Below, in pieces: positions 1-7,157 of a stretch of DNA of 8,436 nucleotides; within the stretch, counting starts at the first letter, position 1, and every line of letters starts with the position of its first letter. The position numbers were made by a program, and so were the translations under genes. The stretch covers positions 1 through 8,436 of the forward strand of contig PWZG01000557.1 in NCBI GenBank assembly GCA_003567575.1, given 5' to 3'. Under the pieces are notes generated by a model that had not been told where the DNA came from, ran no database searches, and saw nothing but the letters and a program-made list of their open reading frames with translations. The DNA is from PVC group bacterium. Lineage in GTDB: Bacteria > Verrucomicrobiota > Kiritimatiellia > CAIKKV01 > PXCX01.

Positions 1-150
1 ATGGGCATGTGTCAGTCGGCCGCCGCCGGTGGGCAGATCGCGCTTCCGCTGGTTTCCGGGATGGACGAAACCATGCTTCTGATCGAACGGTTGGAGGATA
101 AACACGTCCTGCTTTCAACGCCGGAAAACGCCAAGGAGTATTCGTCCTGA
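1..150 (+). CDS. C-terminal fragment of a probable Gfo/Idh/MocA-family oxidoreductase (5' end outside window)
   Basis: Frame 1 is open from the first base to the TGA at 148-150, giving 49 residues. The stretch with 'SAAAGGQIALPL' followed by a short acidic tail resembles the usual end of Gfo/Idh/MocA proteins, where a helix ending in 'SAxxGxxVxLP' closes the C-terminal domain. These are NAD(P)-dependent enzymes that oxidise or rearrange sugars and inositols. The catalytic and NAD-binding parts lie outside the window, so the family call rests on this tail alone. The stop shares its last base with the ATG of nagB (TGATG), which suggests translational coupling and a joint role in sugar metabolism. 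The ATG at base 1 is probably an internal methionine. An unrelated protein with a similar tail cannot be excluded. Confidence 0.5.
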   Translation: MGMCQSAAAGGQIALPLVSGMDETMLLIERLEDKHVLLSTPENAKEYSS

Positions 151-950
151 TGGAAGTGATTATCCAGCCCGATGCCAAGGCCGCGGCCGATCTGACGGCT
201 CGCCTGGTCGCCAAGGAATTGCAGGATAAACCGCGTCTGGTTCTGGGACTTGCCACCGGCCGAACCATGGAAACGGTCTATCGGCGGCTGGTTGAAATGC
301 ATCGCACCGAAAACCTCGATTTCTCCGGCGTCGCCACCTTCAATCTCGATGAGTATGTCGGGCTGGCGGCAGAGAACGAGGATTCATACCGCTATTATAT
401 GAAGCGGCACTTCTTCAAGCATGTCAACCTGCGTACGGTCAATGTGCACCTGCCCGATGGGATGGCTGAGGATCTGGATGCTGAATGCGTGCATTATGAA
501 CAGGCGATTCACGATGCCGGCGGCATCGATCTGCAACTGCTCGGGATCGGGGCCGATGGCCATATCGGTTTCAACGAACCGCTGTCCGCCCTGCAATCGC
601 GAACCCGGGTCAAAGCGCTGACGCCGGCGACCATCGAACAGAATGCCTGGCATTTTTCGGTTCCCGAAAAAATGCCGAGGCGCGCATTGACGATGGGGGT
701 CGGCACTATTCTCGAGTGCCGGCGCTGTATTCTGCTGGCACTTGGCGAAACCAAGGCCGGCATCATCGCGGCTGCCGTGGAAGGACCGATTACGTCCATG
801 ATTTCGGCTTCAGCACTGCAACTGCACCCGCACTGTACCATTATCGTTGACGAGGCTGCCGCCAGTCGTTTGCGCGGGGCGGAATACTATCGCTGGATAT
901 TCGAAAACGAACCCGAGTGGCAACCTTACCGGAAGTTGATGAAGCGGTAA
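150..950 (+). CDS. nagB: Glucosamine-6-phosphate deaminase
   Basis: The 266-residue product has the same length as E. coli NagB. The family converts glucosamine-6-phosphate to fructose-6-phosphate and ammonia in the cytoplasm, feeding amino sugars into glycolysis. Visible landmarks are the phosphate loop 'GLATGRT' (33-39), 'NLDEYVGL' (65-72), 'LGIGADGHIGFNEP' (131-144) and 'LQLHPHCTIIVDE' (223-235). By position, D67, D136, H138 and E143 match E. coli catalytic residues D72, D141, H143 and E148. S146, R153 and K155 match E. coli allosteric-site positions S151, R158 and K160. Two positions are odd: W167 stands where E. coli has phosphate-binding R172, and R38 replaces a loop glycine (G43), while K202 matches K208. 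The E. coli comparison is from memory. An AAGGAG ribosome site at 133-138 lies 11 bases before the ATG, which overlaps the upstream stop by one base. Function is fairly secure; exact substrate is less so. Confidence 0.93.
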   Translation: MEVIIQPDAKAAADLTARLVAKELQDKPRLVLGLATGRTMETVYRRLVEMHRTENLDFSGVATFNLDEYVGLAAENEDSYRYYMKRHFFKHVNLRTVNVHLPDGMAEDLDAECVHYEQAIHDAGGIDLQLLGIGADGHIGFNEPLSALQSRTRVKALTPATIEQNAWHFSVPEKMPRRALTMGVGTILECRRCILLALGETKAGIIAAAVEGPITSMISASALQLHPHCTIIVDEAAASRLRGAEYYRWIFENEPEWQPYRKLMKR

Positions 951-952
951 AG

Positions 953-994
953 CCTCCCGGTCGATATTATCCGCAACGGTCTGAAAACGGGAGG
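953..994 (+). promoter_or_regulatory. Inverted repeat whose right arm contains the ribosome binding site of the barrel gene
   Basis: CCTCCCG at 953-959 is the perfect reverse complement of CGGGAGG at 988-994, with a 28-base spacer. The right arm includes the GGGAGG Shine-Dalgarno site for the ATG at 1003, and the left arm begins two bases after the nagB stop. If the stem forms in mRNA it would hide that site and lower translation of the next gene. The stem is only 7 bp, is not extended on either side, and has no U-run after it, so it is not a typical terminator. It may be chance, because any CCTCC can pair with a nearby GGAGG. Confidence 0.3.
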
Positions 995-1002
995 ACGACG
1001 GC

Positions 1003-1761
1003 ATGCCGAGGATCAAGGATTTCGCGAGGCCATGGGTCATCCGCGTTTTTTTCCGTGGCTTCTTGATGTCGCTTTGCCTGACGCCGGCATCGGCCCAAAC
1101 CGAGCTGGTTTTCGACGGGATGCTGCTGACCCATTATCTTGACCGTGGCGAGCTTGTTGTCGACGCCCCCGTGATGCAGGCGGAATTCGATATGGCCGTC
1201 AATGAATGGTCATTCAATGTATGGGGGAACATCGATCTGACGGACGAAAACGATAGTCGCCTTGACTTAAGCGAGACGGCTCTGTCGCTGGCGTATACCA
1301 TGGCAGTGGACCCGTTGGATTTGTCGGTAGGCGTAACCCAATACATGTTTCCGGGAGAATCCGGTACGCGCGAGACGTTTTTACATGCGGCAATGTTGAT
1401 ACCGTTGAATCCGGCCGTCGGCGTATACTACGATTTCGATCAGATTAATGGAACCTATATTGACGGCAGCATCCATCACGTCGTCGAACTTTCTACCGCT
1501 GTTTCGCTGGAATCGCGTGTTGCTATCGGATATGGCGATGCGGCCGCGAATCATGATGCCTTCCGCTACGACAAGGCGGCGCTGCGGGATATTGGCGTCG
1601 GCGCAACCCTTCTGTTCAACCTTAATCGCCATACCGTACTGTCCACCGGCGGAAGCTACTGGCGTCTGATCGATCCGGATTTGCGCGATACCGTCGAATC
1701 CAGTGACGGCGCCGTCAACGGGATGATTGGCAAGATTGCGATACATCGTCGTTTTCAATGA
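1003..1761 (+). CDS. Secreted, probable outer-membrane beta-barrel protein (Gcw_chp/TIGR02001-like)
   Basis: The product has 252 residues. The N-terminus has basic residues, a hydrophobic stretch (about 12-27) and a likely signal peptidase I site at 'PASA|Q' (after residue 31). The mature part alternates polar and hydrophobic residues, is rich in Tyr, Gly and Asp, and shows pairs of short beta-strands. The pattern 'HYLDRGE' near the mature start, then 'FNVWGNIDL', 'SVGVTQYMFP' and 'TRETFLHA', recalls the small-barrel family TIGR02001/Gcw_chp, whose function is unknown. The last strand ends 'AIHRRFQ', so the aromatic usually found at the extreme C-terminus of such barrels is one residue in. 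GGGAGG at 989-994 is eight bases from the ATG, supporting this start; an internal ATG at 1066 is possible but would shorten the signal peptide. The stop overlaps the yggT-like start by ATGA. Barrel nature is inferred from composition and strand pattern; the family call is tentative. Confidence 0.68.
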   Translation: MPRIKDFARPWVIRVFFRGFLMSLCLTPASAQTELVFDGMLLTHYLDRGELVVDAPVMQAEFDMAVNEWSFNVWGNIDLTDENDSRLDLSETALSLAYTMAVDPLDLSVGVTQYMFPGESGTRETFLHAAMLIPLNPAVGVYYDFDQINGTYIDGSIHHVVELSTAVSLESRVAIGYGDAAANHDAFRYDKAALRDIGVGATLLFNLNRHTVLSTGGSYWRLIDPDLRDTVESSDGAVNGMIGKIAIHRRFQ

Positions 1762-2594
1762 TTGACCTGCTGTTTAACTTTCTGTTGCTGATGTTTTGGG
1801 TGCGTTTGTTTCCGCCGGAACAGGACGTGACATATTTCAACCCCTACATCGCCTGGATCAATCGTATCTCGCGCGTCGTCTTGAACAGGATACGGATGGC
1901 GCTGCCGCAAGTGTCTCCCAAACAGGCCGCCGGCATGGTGTTCGCGTTGTTGCTTATACTGCGAGCCGTCGTGATGCCGGGAATGCGGTTTGGCCTGGAA
2001 TACAGCGTTCCCGTTTCCGGACTCCTGCATCCCGTCATCTTGAGCGCGGCATCGTTTGCGATGATGTTGTTTTATCTATGGACGGCATACCTTGTATTGG
2101 CGCCCAAACGCAGCCGGGGCGATGCCATGTCACAATGCATGCGATACGTCGTTCGGCCTCTCCCGCAATTGTCGCCGCAACACCGATGGATGGCTGTTGT
2201 TGCGCTGGGACTGGTTATCAGTAGCGTGCTGGCGCTGGTTGCGCACGCGGCGTATATCGACGCGGGATTGACGCCGCCGCCACAACGTTTTCTGCTGCGT
2301 ATCGGAGTGAATACGGCGGCCGCACTGGTCGATTTGCTGGCGATCGTACAGACGCTGTTGATTGCCGCGGTTATCGGGTCATGGATGTCATTGCTGGCGC
2401 CGTCCGATGCACTGGCCGCATTCTGCCAAGATTCCATGGCGCTACTGCTCGGCCCCTTGCGCAACTACCGTCTGGCCGTCGGTCCCCTCGATTTGACGCC
2501 GCTGCTGGCTGTGGTGGCACTGATGTTGCTTCATTCGATGTCGATGTCGTTGTTGATTCCCCTCTATGAAGCCATCGTGACGATGGGTGTGTGA
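1758..2594 (+). CDS. YggT-family multi-pass inner-membrane protein
   Basis: The 278-residue product is strongly hydrophobic, with about six membrane segments (roughly 2-18, 57-73, 94-115, 143-164, 185-213 and 245-270). The C-terminal part carries the YggT signature: a membrane segment ending 'IGSWMSLL', then 'LLGPLRNYRLAVGPLDLTPLL' shortened here to its key residues P233, R235, G242, D245 and P248, then a final helix rich in Leu and Met. The N-terminal half ('FWVRLFPP' at 13-20 and 'NPYIAWINRI' at 28-37) looks like a diverged copy, as in two-repeat YggT proteins. The biochemical role of the family is poorly known; links to osmotic stress, potassium uptake and cell division have been suggested in other organisms. 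No Shine-Dalgarno site precedes the ATG, and the ATGA overlap with the barrel gene suggests that its translation depends on the upstream gene. The family call is good; function is unknown. Confidence 0.75.
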   Translation: MIDLLFNFLLLMFWVRLFPPEQDVTYFNPYIAWINRISRVVLNRIRMALPQVSPKQAAGMVFALLLILRAVVMPGMRFGLEYSVPVSGLLHPVILSAASFAMMLFYLWTAYLVLAPKRSRGDAMSQCMRYVVRPLPQLSPQHRWMAVVALGLVISSVLALVAHAAYIDAGLTPPPQRFLLRIGVNTAAALVDLLAIVQTLLIAAVIGSWMSLLAPSDALAAFCQDSMALLLGPLRNYRLAVGPLDLTPLLAVVALMLLHSMSMSLLIPLYEAIVTMGV

Positions 2595-2611
2595 GGAAAC
2601 AAGAGAAAAAA

Positions 2612-2616
2612 AAGGA
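2612..2616 (+). promoter_or_regulatory. Ribosome binding site that decides the start of the DUF4838 gene
   Basis: AAGGA at 2612-2616 lies seven bases before the ATG at 2624. The same frame also opens at a GTG at 2591, which overlaps the yggT-like stop (GTGA), but that start would put a very lysine-rich stretch and a run of eight A (2606-2613) inside the coding region and would lengthen the signal peptide n-region. The ATG at 2624 gives a standard signal peptide, so it is preferred. Confidence 0.65.
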
Positions 2617-2623
2617 TAAACCT

Positions 2624-5116
2624 ATGAGGAAGAAATCGATCTTGCAATCTTTTCGCGAAGCGATCCTGGCGGTAACCTTGATCATGATGACGGCGGGCAC
2701 AACAACCGCGGCGGAGGTGCGGCTGTTCGGACCGGACCGGCCGATGGCGCCGATTGTTACCGCCGGACCGGTCGGGAATCCTGAACTGGATCGGGCTGAA
2801 CTTCGCGCGCTGAGCGAGGAACAGCGCGAACAACGCCGTCTAAACGATCTGCGCGCCAAGTTTATCGGGGATTTGGTCTATCATCTGGAAACCATGACCG
2901 GCCAGCGGCCGGAGGTTATTATCACCGACGATCCGGCAACCATTCCGACGCCCGCCATCGTGCTGGGCGAACTAGCGCATCAATTGGGAGCGGAACCGCA
3001 ATATGAAACCGTGATGGTTGAGTCTTTCCGCTTGATTACCCGTGAAGGCCGGGTTCTGATCGGCGGCGAAAGTGTGTACGGCGTGTCGCACGGCGCCTAC
3101 GAATTGTTGCGCCTGCTGGGTTGCGACTGGATTTTTCCGGGTACGGAAGGCGAGGTTATCCCGCGCCGCGGTAGCGTTACCGTCGAACCTCTGGATGTGG
3201 CGAAAAAACCGGCGTTTGAAGTCCGCTCCCCATGGTATAGTGGCGGTGGTAATATCGTGACGTCCGAAGATCAAGCCGAATTTCAACAATGGAAAGTCCG
3301 GCAGCAGCAAACCCAGTTTCGCGACCGCAACCATCCGAAGTTTCTCGGTGGCGGTCATTACTGGCACAGTCTGATCCGACGCAATCGCGAGTACCTGGAG
3401 GAAAACCCGGAATACCGGGCGTTGACCCGGCAGCCGGATGGTTCGCTGGAACGGACCTGGACGCAGCTCGACGCCGCGCATCCGGGGGTGGTGGATCTGA
3501 CGGTGCGGGATATTCGCCAGATGTTCGAGAACAATAACTGGCCCAACGATCACGCCGTGGCCTTGAGTATCGGCCCCAATGACGGCGGCGGATATTCAGT
3601 CTCACCCGAATCCATGGCGGCCGGCGCCGGCCGCATGGATCCAATTACCGGCGATCACGATCAGACCGATGTACTGGTCTTATACGCCAACCGCGTACTC
3701 GAAGAACTCGATGACGAGTTTCCCAATCTATATCTGGGATGGTATCTATATAGCGTGCATGCCGATTATCCCATGCGCTATAAACCGCATCCGCGCTTTG
3801 CGATTAATATCGCCGATATTACCTACTCGCGATATCATAGTCTGCTCGATACCCGCAGCCCCACCCGTACCTATTACCGCGGCATCCTGGAACAATGGCG
3901 ACGGTTATACGAGGAACAGGGTAACCCGATGTCGTTCTACGGATATAACTGGAATCTGGCCGAGAATATGATGCCCTACAGCAAAATGAAAATATGGGGA
4001 CAGGATCTTCCATATTACCACGCCATGGGCGTCGTCGGTCACAACAACGAGCAGGATAAGGCCTGGAGCATTCTGGGACCGCATAACTATCTTATGGCAC
4101 GCATGGGCTGGGATATCGACCTTGACTGGCGGGACGTGTTGACGCGCTATTGCAAGCTGGCCTTCGGCGCGGGCGCATCCCATATGGAACAATATTATCT
4201 CAATCTGATCGAAGCCCAGGAATCGGCGGGCTACGAAGCCGGCGGCTATGGCGCGATTCACCAGATTTTCGATCGGCGCTTTATCCGGCAATCGCGGCGC
4301 CTTTTCAGCCGCGCGCGACGCGCGGCCCGTACCGATGTACACGAACGCAATGTCGACTATTTCAGCCAACCGGTGACCGCGCTGGCACTCTATCTGGATT
4401 TCATCGATTCCGTCAACCGCTTCGATTTCAAGAGGGGTAAGGCTGCCTACGATGCCATGATCGAACATTGGGATGAATACCTGGATAAAAACCCGAACTT
4501 GGTCTCGCGCTACGGTCGGCGTTATATGGAAAACTGGCTGTTCGGACCATTCGTTGAACAGGGTTTGAAATATTCCAGCGGTGATTACCGCATGTTGTAT
4601 CCGCTGCCGGACGAGTTGCCGACAATCATGGATCCGAACGTTAAAGGCCAATTCATGGGGTTCTATCATCCCGACGTACGCAATCAAGGCTGGCGAACGA
4701 CCAAAACCTGGTCAAGCACTTGGGAAGCGCAGGGCTTGGGACCCTACCGCCAGGGCGCGGTCTGGTACCGGGTCGAATTCGATTTGCCGCGCAGGATTCA
4801 GGAGCAAGGCATCGGCCTTTTTGTCGGCGCGGTCGAAGACGAAGCCCATGTCTGGATTAACGGAAACTATATCGGCCGCGGCCGCGGTTTTATCCGGCCG
4901 TTTGCTTTCGATTTGACGGAACACGCGCGACCGGGAGAACGCAATCTGCTGGCAATCCAGGTGATCCGACGCAATATGCTCAACGAGATCTGGCGCGGCG
5001 GCCTGATGTATCCCAGTTTTGTGTTCGCCGGACCGCGATTGGAAACCGCCGCTCCGCAAACCGATCCGCTCTATCGCATCCTGCCCGGCGGCGCCCGCGA
5101 ACCGATTACGCATTAG
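2624..5116 (+). CDS. Secreted DUF4838 protein, putative glycoside-hydrolase-like enzyme with C-terminal beta-sandwich
   Basis: From the ATG at 2624 the product has 830 residues. Residues 1-30 form a signal peptide (MRKKS, hydrophobic core 'AILAVTLIMM', cleavage near 'TTTAA|E'). Residues about 85-185 resemble the N-terminal alpha/beta domain found before many glycoside hydrolases (GH67/GH20 type), with 'LIGGESVYGVSHGAYELL' and 'CDWIFPGTEGEVIP'. Residues about 200-540 match the DUF4838 pattern: 'SIGPNDGGG' (315-323), 'GWYLYSVHADYP' (372-383), 'NIADITYSRYHS' (395-406) and 'GYNWNLAENM' (440-449). Residues about 680-805 look like a galactose-binding-type beta-sandwich ('GAVWYRVEFDLP', 'AHVWINGNYIGRGRG'), as in GH2-like enzymes. 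DUF4838 proteins are abundant in polysaccharide degraders, but I know of no defined reaction. It probably acts in the periplasm or outside the cell. A 9-base gap separates it from the GGDD-repeat gene, suggesting co-expression. Family call is strong; activity is inferred. Confidence 0.85.
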   Translation: MRKKSILQSFREAILAVTLIMMTAGTTTAAEVRLFGPDRPMAPIVTAGPVGNPELDRAELRALSEEQREQRRLNDLRAKFIGDLVYHLETMTGQRPEVIITDDPATIPTPAIVLGELAHQLGAEPQYETVMVESFRLITREGRVLIGGESVYGVSHGAYELLRLLGCDWIFPGTEGEVIPRRGSVTVEPLDVAKKPAFEVRSPWYSGGGNIVTSEDQAEFQQWKVRQQQTQFRDRNHPKFLGGGHYWHSLIRRNREYLEENPEYRALTRQPDGSLERTWTQLDAAHPGVVDLTVRDIRQMFENNNWPNDHAVALSIGPNDGGGYSVSPESMAAGAGRMDPITGDHDQTDVLVLYANRVLEELDDEFPNLYLGWYLYSVHADYPMRYKPHPRFAINIADITYSRYHSLLDTRSPTRTYYRGILEQWRRLYEEQGNPMSFYGYNWNLAENMMPYSKMKIWGQDLPYYHAMGVVGHNNEQDKAWSILGPHNYLMARMGWDIDLDWRDVLTRYCKLAFGAGASHMEQYYLNLIEAQESAGYEAGGYGAIHQIFDRRFIRQSRRLFSRARRAARTDVHERNVDYFSQPVTALALYLDFIDSVNRFDFKRGKAAYDAMIEHWDEYLDKNPNLVSRYGRRYMENWLFGPFVEQGLKYSSGDYRMLYPLPDELPTIMDPNVKGQFMGFYHPDVRNQGWRTTKTWSSTWEAQGLGPYRQGAVWYRVEFDLPRRIQEQGIGLFVGAVEDEAHVWINGNYIGRGRGFIRPFAFDLTEHARPGERNLLAIQVIRRNMLNEIWRGGLMYPSFVFAGPRLETAAPQTDPLYRILPGGAREPITH

Positions 5117-5125
5117 AGGTGGAAA

Positions 5126-7147
5126 ATGCTCGAACAGATTGCTCAACAAATCGGGAACATTGGTTTGACGCCTTGGTTGCGGCGTCTTGCCGCGCCATGT
5201 CTGGGCATGCTGTTGGCGGTTCCGGTGCATGGCGGTCCCGAAGGGTTGCGCCCCGCGCAACGCCACGTCCAAACCTTGATGCGCGAAATCCGCGAGGGAT
5301 TGGAACGGCGTGAATTGACGGAAGCGTTCGAGCGCTATCGCGACTATACCGCCGACCGCCTGGATGCAAGCGCCGGCGACTTGCGTTTTGCCGATAAAAC
5401 CGGGAATTGCCGTTTGGATTGGTTCGATTCCCTGTTGCGTCACCCGATCGAATCGATCGGGGAAGCCGAGAAATTTACCTGGGACTTGCATCAGGATGCG
5501 CGTGACGTCAATCATGGCGTGCGTCGTGTCGTGGCAACTGCCGCGCAGAAACTCGATCTTGGCGATCTGCCGGCGCGCGAGTCCCGGCCGGCCGCCGGCT
5601 CGCCGGATGAGGCACTGAGGATCGTTGCGCAAACGCTGGAAACCGCGGCCGCGGCGCTCGATCGTGCGTTTGCCCCCCTGGCGGATGAAGAACATCAGGA
5701 ATTGCGCCGCCTGCTCTATCCGCAAAGTACCGGGTCCGTCGTTCATGGCCATCGGTTCGCCGATACGACGCTGGGACGCCGGACGACCGATTTGCTGGAA
5801 CGTATCGATCATGCCGCATTGTTGGAAACCGCCGATCGCCTGGCGGACTTGACGGATCACGTCTTGCTGGAAATACTTGCCGGTTTTGACGTTGCCGAAC
5901 CGATCACGGTCGACGGCGTCGACGGATACGTCGCGATGGCTATCGAGACCAAGGCGGGCCGTCTCCTGGTGGGTGGCCGCGAGAACAACCGCTACGATTT
6001 GGAGGCGCTTGACGATGTTTGCGCGATCATCGATCTGGGCGGTGACGATACCTATATCGAGGGGACCACCAGTGCCGATCGTCCATTGCTGGTCATTATC
6101 GATTTGGGCGGCGACGATACCTTTAAGGGGGAACAACCAGGTATCCAGGGCGGCGCGGTGCTGGGGGCGTCATTACTGGTATCGATGGGCGGCAACGACC
6201 GGTTCGAGGCCGGCGATGTGGCGCAAGGATCGGCGCTCGGCGGGATCGGGATACTGGTTAATGCCGGCGGGAACAACCGGTATACCGGTGTCCGTCGCGT
6301 GCAGGGTCAAGCGGTGGGCGGCCTGGGAATGTTGCTTGACCGGGCCGGCGATGACGCGTACCGGGCCGCCCTGCTGTCGCAAGGTGTCGGCGGACCGCTG
6401 GGATTCGGCGCACTGATCGATCTGGCGGGCAACGATCACTATTTTGCCGGCGGCTTGTATCCCAACGGGTACGGCGATTCACCCGGATTCGAAGGATGGT
6501 CGCAGGGGGTGGGTACCGGGCCGCGCGGTGTCGCCAATGGCGGTCTTGGCATCATGCTTGACGGCGGCGGGGACGATGTCTATGAATACGACTATTTTTC
6601 GCATGGCGGCGGCTATTGGTTTGGCGCCGGTTTCGTACGCAATTTCGGCGGCAACAATCAACGTGTCGGCGCAACCCGCACGATGTTTGACGGATCCGAA
6701 CGTACAGAACGCCGGTTTGTGCGCTGGGGCCTCGGTTACGGTTGCCATTACGCGCTGGGATTCGTGTTCGACGACGAAGGCGACGATACCTACATCGGTG
6801 AAACCGCATCAATTGCCTTCGCCTGGGATATTGCCGTGGGTGTTGTAGCGGATTTTGGCGGTAATGACTTGTATCAGGCACGCGGTGCGGGACATGCCGC
6901 AAATGCCGGTCTCGGCGTTCTGTTCGATGCCTCAGGCGATGATAGCTATAAGGCACGCAATCTCGGGTTCGCAAACGAGAAGGTAGACTATCATCCCAAG
7001 GAAAAAGCCGGCGGAAATTTCGCGTTTCTTGTCGATTATGGCGGAGACGACGATTTTGGCGAAACCCTCGAAAACAACAGCGAATCCGAACAGGGGTGGC
7101 CGGGCGGTTTCTTTATCAGCCGTCCGGCGCCACCCGGATACGAGTGA
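5126..7147 (+). CDS. Exported GGDD-repeat protein, possible calcium-binding beta-solenoid, function unknown
   Basis: The product has 673 residues. A hydrophobic segment at about 21-35 with a likely cleavage near 'PVHG' suggests export, though the n-region of about 20 residues is long. Residues 40-260 are mostly helical, charged and unrecognised. Residues about 280-644 contain some thirteen copies of a turn motif G-G-[DN]-[DN]-x-[YF], each preceded by a short hydrophobic strand such as 'ALIDLA' or 'CAIIDLG'; several copies also carry a 'QG' or 'GxG' between motifs. The motif resembles but does not equal the RTX repeat (GGxGxDxUx). I infer a parallel beta-solenoid, perhaps binding calcium through the Asp/Asn turns. 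Similar GGDD-repeat proteins occur, as I recall, in Planctomycetota and Myxococcota without assigned function. The ATG has GAGGTGG at 5116-5122, overlapping the upstream stop. No catalytic motif was recognised. Coding status is secure; role unknown. Confidence 0.85.
   Translation: MLEQIAQQIGNIGLTPWLRRLAAPCLGMLLAVPVHGGPEGLRPAQRHVQTLMREIREGLERRELTEAFERYRDYTADRLDASAGDLRFADKTGNCRLDWFDSLLRHPIESIGEAEKFTWDLHQDARDVNHGVRRVVATAAQKLDLGDLPARESRPAAGSPDEALRIVAQTLETAAAALDRAFAPLADEEHQELRRLLYPQSTGSVVHGHRFADTTLGRRTTDLLERIDHAALLETADRLADLTDHVLLEILAGFDVAEPITVDGVDGYVAMAIETKAGRLLVGGRENNRYDLEALDDVCAIIDLGGDDTYIEGTTSADRPLLVIIDLGGDDTFKGEQPGIQGGAVLGASLLVSMGGNDRFEAGDVAQGSALGGIGILVNAGGNNRYTGVRRVQGQAVGGLGMLLDRAGDDAYRAALLSQGVGGPLGFGALIDLAGNDHYFAGGLYPNGYGDSPGFEGWSQGVGTGPRGVANGGLGIMLDGGGDDVYEYDYFSHGGGYWFGAGFVRNFGGNNQRVGATRTMFDGSERTERRFVRWGLGYGCHYALGFVFDDEGDDTYIGETASIAFAWDIAVGVVADFGGNDLYQARGAGHAANAGLGVLFDASGDDSYKARNLGFANEKVDYHPKEKAGGNFAFLVDYGGDDDFGETLENNSESEQGWPGGFFISRPAPPGYE
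5963..7057 (+). repeat. Protein-level tandem repeats with GGDD-type turns, core period 26-27 residues
   Basis: The closing residue of each motif falls at 290, 310, 333, 360, 386, 412, 439, 486, 513, 556, 583, 608 and 644 of the protein. Successive spacings are 20, 23, 27, 26, 26, 27, 47, 27, 43, 27, 25 and 36, so the core period is 26-27 residues with three longer steps where loops are inserted. The first copy (ENNRY) and the copy at 508-513 (GGNNQR) are degenerate. The repeats have diverged at DNA level, so this is an old protein repeat rather than a recent DNA duplication. Confidence 0.85.
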
Positions 7148-7157
7148 TTTCGAACGG

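Noticed and set aside
2591..2623. GTG at 2591 as the start of the DUF4838 gene
   Set aside because: It would add 11 mostly lysine and charged residues before a complete signal peptide, while the ATG at 2624 has a well-spaced AAGGA.
3617..3634. A perfect 18-bp GC-rich palindrome
   Set aside because: It encodes Ala and Gly residues (AAGAGR) with self-complementary GCC/GGC codons inside the DUF4838 gene, so it is best explained by codon composition.
4308..4326. A hairpin with 8-bp GC arms and a 3-base loop
   Set aside because: It lies in an Arg/Ala-rich coding segment of the DUF4838 gene (SRARRAAR) and has no following U-run, so a terminator is unlikely.
3905..4687. A 260-codon open frame on the minus strand
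   Set aside because: It is wholly antisense to well-supported DUF4838 coding sequence and shows no recognised family features or ribosome site.
5126..5240. Possible lipoprotein signal at Cys25 of the GGDD-repeat protein
   Set aside because: The residues before the Cys are L-A-A-P, with proline at -1, which does not fit the lipobox; an ordinary signal peptide or membrane anchor is more likely.
4712..6136. A 474-codon open frame on the minus strand
   Set aside because: It lies opposite the end of the DUF4838 gene and the first half of the GGDD-repeat gene, spans their junction, and its product shows no recognisable motif. Long antisense frames are common opposite GC-rich genes.
5963..7057. 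RTX hemolysin-type calcium repeats
   Set aside because: The spacing is 26-27 residues rather than 9, and the motif is GG[DN][DN]x[YF] rather than GGxGxDxUx, so a classic RTX roll is not supported.
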